From Lactifluus volemus (taxonomy: Eukaryota; Basidiomycota; Agaricomycetes; Russulales; Russulaceae), in contig WTXI01000054.1 in the NCBI GenBank assembly GCA_022376515.1, forward strand, positions 1 through 64,000: 64,000 bases of DNA, given 5' to 3'. The position numbers and the translations under genes were made by a program. Shown one piece after another: positions 13,464 through 24,828 of this stretch. Below the pieces are notes generated by a model that saw only the letters and a list, made by a program, of their open reading frames with translations, had not been told where the DNA came from and did not search any database. Every line of letters begins with the position of its first letter. Position 1 is the first letter of the stretch.

Positions 13464-13708
13464 CACACAGGTCCCAGTTCTGATTGTTTTCCAAGACAAT
13501 TGAACCTCCGCAATTGTGACAGATTTTGCTTTGATATCTCTTATTCTCTGCGCGTAAATCCTTGTACAAATACTAAATAAAAGCAAGTGAGGTTGGAGTC
13601 CTGGGACGTAATTGATGGCAATGATCGCTTAGACCAGATTAGATGTACGTTGCTGTCTTGCGGAGGTTCAATTGTCTTGGAAAGACAATTAGAACTGGTA
13701 CCTGTGCA
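13464..13708. repeat. ~50-bp inverted repeat with 144-bp spacer (MITE-like)
   Basis: The left arm 13464-13513 and right arm 13658-13708 are reverse complements with only a few differences; the core CCAAGACAATTGAACC is perfect. It lies upstream of the OPT gene start. No target-site duplication is evident. A small non-autonomous inverted-repeat element or a chance foldback are both possible. Confidence 0.6.
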
Positions 13709-14856
13709 GCGGCATCCCGCTTCCTTACCCGACACGAGCCCGCCAAACCGACACGTGCATCAGCAGGCTTACCCTCAATGTCCCAGCCGACTGCCGAATC
13801 CCACCCTGCCTGGACCACCCCCCCTGGAAACGATGCACGCCCCCGGCAGACCGTTTTACGATCACCCACAACCCCTGCAAGGGTGAAGACCGCAAACATC
13901 TGACCAACATGATCTCCAGAGCCCATTATACATTTACTGCGCCCGGCGTGGAGCTCGCATACAATGGCCAAAAGCGTGTACATGCTGCGTTGGCGTAGCT
14001 CCGATGTTAAAGCGTGAGACCAGCTGGCTGCCAATGTCCGAAAGGACTCATTCGTGGCGCGAATTGGGACGACTAACACACATAGCATCGCGTTGGTCAA
14101 CAGGAACGGTACGTGAGTTCAACTTGGCGTTCCCGCGCACCATAAAGGCGTATGTCCATTGGTATCTCTTTCTTTCGACATTCTTTTTCGGCGGTGTGCC
14201 TGATTTCGACGTGAACAACCCACACAACCCGCATGCATCTTCTGCTTAAGTGTCATGAGCGTTCCTGTTTGAGTCTAGAATAAATACGTCTATGTCTTGG
14301 GTCGGTTGCACTTTGTCGTTTTAGTATGGGAAATCCATAGCTGAGGAGAGCTGATAAAAACAAAAGCCGGAGGGATGCGATACAAAAGCAAGGTATGTAG
14401 CTGAGAATAGGTGGATCCATAACTGTCAAACAAAACTACGACCTCCACTTTGGTGAGTGCACAGATGGGGAGGGGCTCACTTCTAGATCACGGTACATCT
14501 GGGCGAAAGCAGCGCGGGATGCGGAAAGCAGTCTGGAACCAAAGGCGGCGACCGACACAAAGGAATCAATGATAAAGAGAAATATAATAAAGATGAAACG
14601 GAAGGCGTTCCAGAACATCGACAACCAAAGCCGGGATACATAGGGCGTCCAGTCAGAGTTCTTTTTTTTTTTTTTGTAAACACGACACGGGCGGGTATAG
14701 AACAGGGGTTGGTCGCATACCTCCAGTCTAGGATCGCCGTCATGTCACGCAGGATAACAAAGTGAGGTCAGGTGGTGGAAGAAGGTAAGAGAGTGAGTGG
14801 AAGGACGCAAGTGGGGATGGTTCCAAGTACAATGGTTGCGCCGACCTACGATGTCC
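13709..14856. other. intergenic, possible decayed coding sequence
   Basis: A minus frame at 14100-13639 contains a stretch with a faint similarity to a membrane transporter (CIMGSGDHVGQMFAVFTLAG), but it soon becomes low-information and has no start or exon structure that I can support. A T/A run lies at 14663-14675. The right end (14400-14856) is the 3' flank of F-box copy 3. Confidence 0.3.
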
Positions 14857-16432
14857 TCAATTGCGACGAGAGACGGCCACGGGGCGACCACTGTGCCGGT
14901 GGGCTGCGATGAAGGATTGTATCCCTGGATGTGCAGTTTCGTCCAACGTATTCCCCACTATCGAAAGGTTGTCTAGGGAGGGTAATACTTCGGCAGCTGA
15001 TTCGCTCGTGAGACTTTTCAACGCATCCCCGATGGACAGCTCTAGCATGGCAGGTATGTCCAGACTCTGGACAGAGGCGAATGATTGAAAAAGTTGGGAC
15101 CATAGCATTGTGTCTATCTCGTCTTGTTGGATGGGGGCTGGAATGCCGGAGCACGTACTTGAGCACTTAACGCTGAGTGACTTCACGCTCGAGCGGAAGG
15201 ACAGAATTTGACTGCATATCTGTGCCATAGAAATGACTTGCCGATCTAATTTTTCACACTTGATATCCCATGAGAGACGACCCGTGGGATAACGCATCGC
15301 TATTGGGGGGAAATCGATAGAGGCATAGGAAGACGGATGGAACTGCAAGGTTAGACTAGATGGCCTGAATGACTCTAGTTGACCGAAGAACCGAATGGTT
15401 TGGGGGATGTCAAAGGCGAGCTGATGGAAGAAGGCTATGTGATAGGCATCGAGTAGAGGAGCGTCGATGCAGGTAGCGAGGACTTCCAAGTACTCGCTGA
15501 CACCTTGAAATTCCAACAGAGTGAGAGCGGGGAGAATAAACCGGTTCGGTGGGGGTACAGGTCTGTTTCTTCGTTGGGGGTGAGGTGTCGGGGATTCGAA
15601 CATGAAGAAAAGGCATCTGAGCTTGGGCAACGTTGACAGGCATGCAGCCATTGTCTCGGGTGGGATATACCCGGAATTAGGGATTTCGACCAGACGAAGA
15701 GATGTGAGGTTGCCTGTAGACGAGAGGAGTCGTGGCAACGACGGAAATGATATTTCAAAGAAAGAGAGATCTTGTAGACATGGCGCGGATCCATTAAAAA
15801 ATGTGTCGGGAAGAAGAATCTCCTGAAACGATTCAAGGGTAAGAGAACTCAACGCTGGAAATGGTTCCTGCATTTCTGTGATAATTCTTTTCCACAGAGA
15901 ATCGGGTGGAATGATGATACCAATCTGGCGTACGCGATCACGATGCTCCAACGCGGCCATGAGGTTGTCGTAGAAACTGTCTTGGGGGTTGTCCGATTCA
16001 GACCAATCATGATCATAGCAGAATTCGACAACGAGAGGAAATGATGGCCAGACATATAATAGGTTCCTCACGGGCGATTTCTCCGTGCAAAGGAGCTGCA
16101 GATTGAGACGGATTGGTGATTCAAAAATGACATATCGCCATCGTTGGCATACATGCACCAGCTTCTCCCAATTCTCTGGACATTCATCTCTGCAGTAATA
16201 TCCGAGTCTGTTAACGACGACTTTACCCAAATCGAATATCTCTAGGAGGACATTGTCGGGGAGAGATCCGATTGTTACTCGTTGGACCACTGGGCCTATA
16301 ACACAAAACTCAGTGATTGTATCGGTATTCCTGATGGGTCTTACCTGGCCCTTGTTGAGTCAACGATTTCTTCCGTTGATATACAACAATGTCCTTGCGG
16401 TTCGGGCATACGGAACGGCCATTCATTTTCAT
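14857..16432 (-). CDS. F-box protein (array copy 3)
   Basis: Predicted 508 aa: exon 1 16432-16345 (88 nt) and exon 2 16295-14857, with a 49-nt intron (GTAAGACCC...TATAG). Exon 1 encodes MKMNGRS followed by a basic stretch and QQGPG. Exon 2 opens VQRVTIGSLPDNVLLEIFD, then WEKLVHVCQRWRYVIFESP, the F-box proper. The remainder is made of repeated leucine-rich-like segments ending in HSGRPVAVSRRN. It is likely a substrate-recognition subunit of an SCF ligase; the target is unknown. Length and exon phase match copies 4 to 6. A second start at 16426 is possible. Confidence 0.88.
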
Positions 16433-17747
16433 CAAGGAAGTTGACTTGGTTGACTGGCAGGTAAGAACCGCAGCCACGCGACCAGGTGGTTGAGTATTCG
16501 TTTGCAGCTCCGACTCGGCCCCGGCGTGCCGGAGATGCCTCACCGAGGAGCCAACGATAACTCTTCGCAATAAAACGCTATATACAGTACCGTGTCTGTT
16601 CCTCCGCCCAGGTGATCCGAGCATTATCACGCATGCGGAAATATCTAAGCTCATCGCGAGCGAGCGAGCGAGAAATGACCCACCAGTAGTAGACGAGGAG
16701 TACACGAGCCCACACTGCTCTGGCCCGGGTGACTCGACGTACAGCGCAATGAAATCCCCAATGTTTATAAAACGTGAATGAGGAGGTAAGAGGACGAGGA
16801 TGGTGTGTGGCAGTTTTCCTTTTCTTTTACAGCCACCCAAGCAGCCACCTCGCCCTTTTTTCCCGTCCAGACCTTACTACACTCATTTCCCTCGCAAGGC
16901 TCGCAATGTCCTCAAGAGCCATCTTCTTCAGGAACCCGCGCGACTCTGAGGATCCCGGGCCAGAGGACTGAGGCCTGAGTTTAAGGTCGAGTGCGAAGTG
17001 ATGATATGGTCATTCGCGGCAGCGTTGCGCCCTTTGAGAGCCCTGGTTTGGGTCTGAACTGTTCCTATCTTTGAAACTTTGATTAAGTCTTCTGTTGATG
17101 CCGAAATCTCTTTCTTCTTCTAGAGTTCCGACTCTTTGTGGTGCGGCCGACGCAAGTACACCCCACACAAATCTACTATGACTCTGGAATTCACAGGCAC
17201 AGAGGGACATACAAACAGAAGGGGCGCTACTAGAGAAACGACCTCCGCGTCCTTCCCTCAGTCCGCGGCTCTCCGTGTTCAAAATACATTTTAGATCAGT
17301 AGCTACAGATGGTCGATGTAAATAGTGACGCATTCAGGTACAGATGCCGAGTAAATGTCTCATCATAGCGGTATAAAGGCTGCAGTTCAAAGGAACTCTC
17401 ACGTACTCGGAGCCCGCGAAGACTGTAGTACAAAGGGAGGGCTACTACTGGCGCAGAACCGCTAAAGTAAGGAAAGAGAGAAAGGGCACGGGAATCCATA
17501 CTAAAGAAAAAACCCCAAGTCACGCTAGAAAATTAATAACGAAACCGGGTATCAGGGATTCAGATTCACGGGGAGAGTAAACGCAACATGGGCCAGTGGT
17601 GACATGGCACATAGCCGAGGCTTAGTAAACGGTGCTTGTAGCCAAGGCAACGTTATGGCGTACAGGACTTGAACGGGGTGGATTGGAAGGAAACAACTGC
17701 GGAGGATTCCAAGGACAATGACCGTTGCTGACCCTACAATGCTGTCA
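16433..17747. other. upstream region of F-box copy 3 and 3' flank of copy 4
   Basis: No gene seen. It holds the conserved CTCCGACTCGGCC block at 16508-16520 and a stretch (about 17030-17350) that is similar to 22550-22880 upstream of copy 5. Shared words include GCAAGTAC, CACAAAT and AATAGT-ACGCATTCAG. This supports duplication of blocks larger than the coding unit. Confidence 0.5.
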
Positions 17748-19348
17748 TTAAGCCTTGTGGTGAGAGACAGTGATAGGACGACCATTCTCCTGGCGGGCCG
17801 CGACGAAATCTTGTATGTCTTGTTGGGCATCGTATAAGGTATCCCCAATGATGGAAAGGCTGTGCAGCGAGGGAAATACTTCGGGAGCTGATTCTCCTGT
17901 GAGCCCTAGTAACGCAACTGTCATGAACGGTTCTACTAGCGCGGAAGGTATGTCCAGGCTGTGAACAGAGGTAAATGGGTGAAAAAGTTGAGACCATAGC
18001 GTGGAATCTATCTCATCTGGCTGGATATCGTTCCAAGGGTCCCAAGTGTTCGGTTTGAGCCCCTTAATGCTGAGTGAATCTATGCAAGAGCAGAAGGGCA
18101 GAATCTCGTTGCATATCTGCGCTACAGAAATGACCTGTTGGTCTAACCTATCGCACATGATCCACCACGAGCGAAAACCTGCGGAATGACGCGGTGTATT
18201 TGAGGGAAAAGATATGAAGGCGTTGAAACCCGGATCGAAATAAAAGGACAGACTGGATAACCTGAACATGTCTAGGTGGTCAAAGAACCGAATGATTTGG
18301 GGGATGTCAAAGACAAGCTGTGGAAAGAAGGATATGTAGAAGTCATCGAGTAGAGGGGCATCGATTTGGGCCACGAGAACTTCCAAGTACTCGCTGACAC
18401 CTTGAAATTCCAACCGAGTGAGAGCGGGGAGAACAAACCGGGTCGGTGGCGGTACAGGTCTGTTTCTTCGTTGGGGGTGAGGTGTCGGGGATTCGAAATT
18501 AACCATAAGGTATTTGAGCTTTGGCAGCGCCGAGAGGGATGTAGCCATTGTCTGGGGTGTGATGTATCCAGATTCAGGTATATCGTGAAGATGAAGGGAT
18601 GCAAGGTTGCTTGTAGACAAGAGGAGTCGTGGCAACGACGGAAAGGAGATTGACGAGAGATAGACATCTTGTAGACACGGGACACATCCATTCAAGAATG
18701 TATCGGGGAGAACTTGAGTCGTCCAACTCGATGACGAAAACGAAAGAGATTTCAATGCCGGAAATGGTTCCTGCATTGCCATGACAATTTGTTCCAATAG
18801 AAATTCTGGGGAACTGTGGATATCTATCTGGCGCACGCGATCACGATGCCCCAATGCGGCAATGAGGTCATCTGAGTCGAAACTGTCTCCGGTCTCCGAC
18901 AACGGATAAACGTTGTAGGCTCGGAATAGGATAGTGAGAGGAAATGCTGGCCAGACATCCAACAACTTCCTCACAGGTGAGTTCTCCGTGCAAAAGAGGT
19001 GCAGATTGAGACGGAGTGGCGATTCAAAAACGAGGTATCGCCATCTTCGGCATACGTGCACCAGCTTCTCCCAGTTCCATGGAAATTCGCGGTAGTATTT
19101 GTTGATGACAACTTGACAAAAATCGAATATCTCTACGAGAACATTGTCGGGGAGCGATCCAATTGTTACTCGTTGGATCACTGGGCCTACAATACGCAAT
19201 ACAACACAACTCAGCAATCGTTGTGGTTTGGACCGTTTAGTTGTTCATGATGAGTCTTACCTGGTCCTTGTTGAATCAGCAATTTCCGAGTCTTTCGTTG
19301 ACGTGCAACAACGTTATTTCTGTTTGAGCCTATCGAGCGGGCATCCAT
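17748..19348 (-). CDS. F-box protein (array copy 4)
   Basis: Predicted 508 aa: exon 1 19348-19261 (88 nt, MDARSIGSNRNNVVARQRK...QQGPG) and exon 2 19186-17748, with a 74-nt intron. Exon 2 starts GPVIQRVTIGSLPDNVLVE and continues with WEKLVHVCRRWRYLVFESP (F-box). About 380 residues of LRR-like segments follow. The region before RFVLPALTRLEFQGVSEYL is nearly identical to copy 3 (SPTPHPQRRNRPVPPP), suggesting recent duplication or gene conversion between 3 and 4. Likely an SCF adaptor with unknown substrate. Intact. Confidence 0.88.
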
Positions 19349-20483
19349 TCGCAAGGATACTGACTGTACTGAACTTCGGAAGAAGCTGGAACGTTGAGAC
19401 GAGACGAGGCAGGACTTAGATCACAGAGAGGTTTCGTGGGAGAGAGAACACAAGACTGATGAATTAGGTAGGGCTGTGTATATATATTATTTTTTTAGAA
19501 TCAGCCATATAAATGCAGATTCTAAAAAAAAAAAATTATACAGGATAGAGACAATAAAGGGTATGGTACAAGTAAAAAAGAAAAGCGATGCCAAAATGTG
19601 GTGGGCAAGAGATTTGATGAAGCGATGTGGCGAAGTGGGTATTGTTTCAAGTGATGAAAGGGAAAAGCATGGGGACGTGGCGTTTTGCGTCCAAGTGGCG
19701 AGATGTCCTGATATTTCAGTCTCCGACTCAACCGGGACTCGGACACGCGACGCATCCCGCGTCCGAGTCAACCCCCGTCAACATTGCCTAGAGTCGGTGT
19801 GTATGCAATCCGTTCTAGCCTACTTGTCATCCCTAGAACAAGGCATGTTGAAAGTCGTCATGGTGTTATCATACTCAAAGTGTCCGTAACGCTTATACCG
19901 GCCTTCCACAACTATTCTAGCCGAGTCAGAATGTCATTAAACGTGTTACGGTGCTACTGTGTGGCACTGCAGTTGATATTGTATTCACAGAGGAGACGAC
20001 AAACAACGATCGATGCTGGATCTGTCTGTTGATGCCAAAGCGCCGTCAAGGGAACAAATATGGGTATTCAAACGAGGGAGGGCATGAAGGTATCACAAAA
20101 TGTAGATTTAATATTATGAACAGAAGGACTGCTAGTTAGAACAAGATGCGGAACGGCAAGAAAGCATGGTCAGGGAAAGGAGAGCGTGGCACAAAGGAGA
20201 TGCGAGGTGTTCCAGAACGAAACTGGCACATGTAGGGTACTAGACCGTTTTTGTAAATTGAACACCACATATACCACAGCACCGCGCCCGCAGCGTATAA
20301 AGTAGTCGTGACCGAGATGATGTTGCGAACACGAGACGAGGCGTAGGGCATGGTATGGTATACCAGCGAGGGTCGCCGTTATGGCATGCAAGGGCAGATG
20401 GCGGAAGGAGGAGAGGGAACAAGTGGATGGAAGTAAATGCAGATGGTTCTAAGGACAGTGGGTGTGCTGGCCTTACAATGTCG
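19349..20483. other. intergenic between F-box copies 4 and 5
   Basis: No gene seen. The CTCCGACTC block lies at about 19720, some 370 nt upstream of the copy 4 ATG rather than the usual 60-75. An AT-rich stretch with an A-run (19478-19545) separates them, so about 300 nt may have been inserted. Positions 20042-20128 resemble 22927-22996 in the 3' flank of copy 6. Confidence 0.5.
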
Positions 20484-22065
20484 TCACGAGGACTTGCGGT
20501 GAGAGACAACGATGGGGCGACCGTTCTGCTGGCGGGATGCGATGAACGATTGTATGCCTTGTTGTGGAGCTTCATCTGAGATATCCTCAATGATGGAAAG
20601 GGAGCGTAACGAGGGGAATACTTCGGCAGTTGATTCACTGTCGGGCCCTTGCAACAACGCAGCTGCGATGGATGACTCTAGCGCGGCGGGTATGATCAGG
20701 TTCTGCACAGAGGTAAACGAGTTAAAAAGTTGGGCCCACGGCGTGGAATATATCTCGTCTTGCTTGATGTGGTCCAAAAGGCCGTGGTACTTGATGATGA
20801 GTGACTTGACGCTAGAACGGAAGGGTGGAATCTGGCTGCATATATGTGCTACAGAAATGACTTGCCAATCTAACCTATGGCATATGATTTCCCACGAGGG
20901 GCGAGACGCGGAATGACACTTCGTTTTTGAGGGGAAATAGATGGTGGCGGTTCTGCAATACAGATCGAATACGAGGGCAAGACTGGATGGCCTGAACGAG
21001 TCTAGGTGACCAAAGAACCGAATGGTTTGGGGGATGTAAACAAGGTCAGGCCTCGGGAGGAAGGTTATGCGTTGGGAAAAGGTTATGGAATAGTCGTAGA
21101 GTAGAGGAGCGGCATCGATGTGGGCCGTGAATCGTTCCAAGTACTCGGGCACACCCTTGAATTGCAACTTTGTAAGAGTTGGGAGGACAAACCCCGGAGA
21201 GTCTCCTTGGGGGTGAGGCCGGTGCGTCTTTGGGAGTTTGAAACCGATAGCAAGGGATTTGAGCTTTGGCAAGGTAGACAAGCATCTGACCATTGTCTCA
21301 GGTGGAATATACCCAGATCTAGGGATATCGACCAGATGAAGAGATCTGAGGTCACTTGAAGACGAGAGAAATCGTGGCAGAGACGGAAATGAGATTGCCC
21401 GGAGAGTGAGATCTTGTAGACACGGCGCGGATCCATTCGAGAATGTATAGGGAAGGGAAATCTCAGGATCCTTTGACTCTAACCAAAGAGAGGTCAATGC
21501 CGTAAACGGCACCTCCATTGCTGCAACAATTTGATCCCATAGAAAATTGGTGATACTAATTTGGCGTACGCGATCGCGATGCTCCAATGCGGCAAAGAGG
21601 TCGTCGAGGTTCAGGCCGTTCAGGCCGCTGATGCGGGTAAACCATGTCGACCGGCGGGAAAATACGATAACGATGGGAATTGGTGGCCAAACATCCAACA
21701 ACTTCCTCACGGGTGATTTCTCCGTGCAAAAAAGCTCCAGATTGAGACGGATCGGGGATTCAAAAATGACGTATCGCCACCGTTGGCATACGTGCACCAG
21801 CTTCTGCCAGTAGCCATCTCGATTCCATGCATCTTCATTGTTGCCTTCGTTCACGATAGCTCGATAAAAATCGAATATGTCTAGAAGGACATTGTCGGAG
21901 AGAGATTCGATTGTTACGCGTTTGAACGCCTGGCCTACGACATACAACAGTACTCAGCAGTAGTTGTGGTTATTCCTGATGAGTCTTACCCGGTCCTTGG
22001 AGTGATTTTCTCTCTTGAAGTGGGACGATGTTTTTTCTGTTTGAGCCCACGGAACGGGAGTCCAT
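20484..22065 (-). CDS. F-box protein (array copy 5)
   Basis: Predicted 508 aa: exon 1 22065-21990 (76 nt, MDSRSVGSNRKNIV...) and exon 2 21934-20484, with a 55-nt intron. The F-box begins FKRVTIESLSDNVLLDIFDF and continues WQKLVHVCQRWRYVIFESP. Leucine-rich-like segments follow (LPRFLSSSSDLRSLHL, FVLPTLTKLQFKGVPEYL). The first exon is four codons shorter than in copies 3, 4 and 6. An in-frame TAA sits two codons upstream of the chosen ATG, which fixes the start. Probable SCF adaptor, substrate unknown. Confidence 0.87.
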
Positions 22066-23144
22066 TTACATCAAAGTTTCATTGGCAACCGTGACTTCAG
22101 CCGTGAGTCGGAGTTGGACGTTGGCTGGGCGCTCAGTCCCCGACTCGGCCCGGCGGCCGCTTCGACTTCAACAACGAGCCTCTACACCCTTCCTCCTGAC
22201 TCAACCAATGGCCCACAAATCGATGGAGGATATGTCGGTGCACTACCGAATGATTGGCGATATCAAACTCTCCTTTAAGAGTTTGATGGCGATGTCGAGT
22301 GCGATGTGATGATAACCGCTTCGCCTCACCCGTGAACTGGAAAAAACCGATGTACTGTACATCACTGCACCCGTAAAGCCCGCATTACCGCAGTCAGGGG
22401 CGTGCATTGGGCATGCTGTGTCGGTGTTATTCCTAATTACGTGTGAGACAAGCTGGGTATGCGAATGGGCTATGTCGTGGCGCGATTTGGGGCTACACAG
22501 CGTCGCGCTCTTTGCGAGTATTGGTTTTCGGGATTGTCACGCGTTTCGCACGGTTTCTATCTTTGACCAAGTCGAGATCCGGGTGATCGATGCGAGGAGT
22601 GTAAGTTGGTCAGCTGGAAAGATACGGGAGTCTAGGTTGGCATCGCAATAACCTTCAATTGATATATCTTTTCTTCTACGTGCTATTTTTATCGTTCCAA
22701 CTTTTGGTGGTCTGGCTGAGGCAAGTACGCCCCCCACAAATATTCCAGGGGAATCTAAGACAACTCGAGGCACACAGGAGCGTACAGAAGGGGTTAGGGT
22801 TAGGGAACCAACTTGTTCTGCCGTAGTTAGTAGCTACGGGTGATCAATGTAAATAGTAACGCATTCAGTACAAATGCAAAAATAATTCAATCAAAGTTTT
22901 GGATAAAAACCGCAGGTCGATGGGTCAGTCAAGGGAATCAGACATGGGTTATTCAAACGAACGAGGGCATAAGAATGTAATTTAATAGTATGAACGGGAG
23001 GGTTGCTGGTGAGGCCATGACGCAGAACTGCAAAAAGAATTGTAAGGAGAGCGTTGGAAAAAGGAGACGAGAGGCGCTCCAAATGTGAATAGTTCAAATG
23101 ACAGCGGCCGCCAGTGCGTGACTGATCTTACGATGTCGCGGTCC
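22066..23144. other. intergenic between F-box copies 5 and 6
   Basis: No gene seen. It holds CCCCGACTCGGCCCGG at 22138-22153, a short telomere-like GGGTTAGGGTTAGGG run near 22790-22805, and the stretch duplicated from 17.0-17.4 kb. Two telomere-like units are too few to mean a telomere. Confidence 0.5.
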
Positions 23145-24720
23145 TTAATCGAATTCGAGGCGAAAGACAGCAACAGGGCGACCAGAGTGCTGGCGTGCTG
23201 CGATAAACGATTGTATTCCCTGCTGCACAAGTTCGTTTAAAGATTTCCCCACAATCCAAAGGCTGTGTAGTGAGGGGAATACTTCGGCAGCTGATTTCCC
23301 CGGGAGGCCTTGTAATGCAGCGGCGACAAACGGCTCTAGCGTGGCAGGTATTTCAAGACTTTGCACAGAAGTAAATGACCGAAAGAGTTGGAGCCATGAC
23401 GTGGGGGAATATCTTGAAGGCCCGAGGCCGTGGCACTTAATGTTGAGTGACTTGACGCTAGAGCGGAAGGACCGAATCTGGCTGCATATCTGTGCTACAG
23501 ACTTGACTTGGCAATCTACGTCCAAACACGTGATTTGCCACCAATGAGGACTCGCAGAGAGACGAGAGGGTAGATATATAGTGGCGCCGGAATGCGAATT
23601 GAATATCAGGGTTAGAGTGGACGGCCTGAACGAGGCTAGGTTTCCAAAGAATCGATTAACTTGCGGGATGTCAAAGGCAGGCTGATAGAAGAAGGTTATA
23701 TAGAAGCCATTGAGTAGAGGGGCATCCATTCGGGCCAAGAGGATGTCCAAGTACTTGCTCACACCTTGAAAACCCAAGGAAGTGAGAGCGGGGAGAACAA
23801 AACGTGGCGGCGAGGCTTGGTTTCTTCGTTGAAGGTCAGGCATCAGGATACTACTATTGAAGTGGATAATAAGGGATTTGAGCCTTGGAAACGCAGAAAG
23901 GGATGTGGCCATGGTCTCGGGAGGGATGTAGCCAGACTTAGGTATATTGAATAGATGAAGAGATGTGAGGTTGCTTGTAGACGAGAGGACTCGTGGCAAC
24001 AAGGGAAGCGAAATTTCCCGGAGAACGAGATCTTGTAGACACGGGGCAGATCCATTTAAGAATGTATCGGGAATTTGAAGGCCCTTGAAAATCTTTAACT
24101 CAAAGGAAAAAGATCTCAATGCTGGAAATGGCCCCTGCATTGCCGTGACAATTTGCTCCCAAAGATAATCCGGTGGATCGATAATAACAATCTGGCGTAT
24201 GCGGTCACGATGCTCGAATGCGGCAATGAGGTTGTCTGAATGCAAGCTGCGTTTGAGCAAGTGTTCGGGGTTGCCACGATCCAACCAATAATAGTCATCG
24301 TGGTTGAATCGGATCATGATAACGAGAGGATATGCTGGCCAGACGTCCAACAACTTCCTCACAGGCGATCTCTCCGTGCAAAAAAGCTGCAGTTTGAGAC
24401 GGATTGGTGATTCGAAAATGAGGTATCGCCATCGTTGGCAAACGTGTACCAGCTTCTCCCAATTCCATACACGTTCCCCTATATTGTTTTTGCTGAGGAG
24501 AACTGGATAAAAATCGAATATGTCTAGAAGGACAATGTCGGGAAGAGATCCGATCGTTACGCGTTGGAACGCCTGACCTACAACATACAACTCAACTCAG
24601 CAATCGTTATGGTTATTCTTGATGAGTCTTACCCGGCCCTTGTTGATTCAGAATTTGCGGTTTTTTTCGTTGACGTGCAACAATGCTCTTGCTGTTTGAG
24701 CCTGTGGATCGGCTATTCAT
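23145..24720 (-). CDS. F-box protein (array copy 6)
   Basis: Predicted 506 aa: exon 1 24720-24633 (88 nt, MNSRSTGSNSKSIVARQRKK...QQGPG) and exon 2 24577-23145, with a 55-nt intron (GTAAGACTCATC...TTGTAG). The F-box is FQRVTIGSLPDIVLLDIFDF ... WEKLVHVCQRWRYLIFESP. LRR-like repeats follow, and the end is HSGRPVAVFRLEFD. It is intact and is the last copy before the KDZ transposon, whose left terminus lies only about 110 bp upstream of the ATG. The promoter is therefore shortened or replaced by transposon DNA. Confidence 0.88.
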
Positions 24721-24828
24721 TCGCGTCAATGAGGTTGACCGCCAACTACTGTATTGTACAGTACAGTGGTCAAACAGACTCCAGTGTTTCAGTCTCCGAC
24801 TCGGGCTCAGCCCCAGCGGCCGGAGTGC

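Noticed and set aside
13639..14100. Possible transporter fragment
   Set aside because: A faint membrane-transporter-like stretch of ~20 residues only, with no further conserved motif.
22788..22806. Telomere-like GGGTTAGGG repeats
   Set aside because: Only two units, within an F-box intergenic region with normal DNA on both sides.
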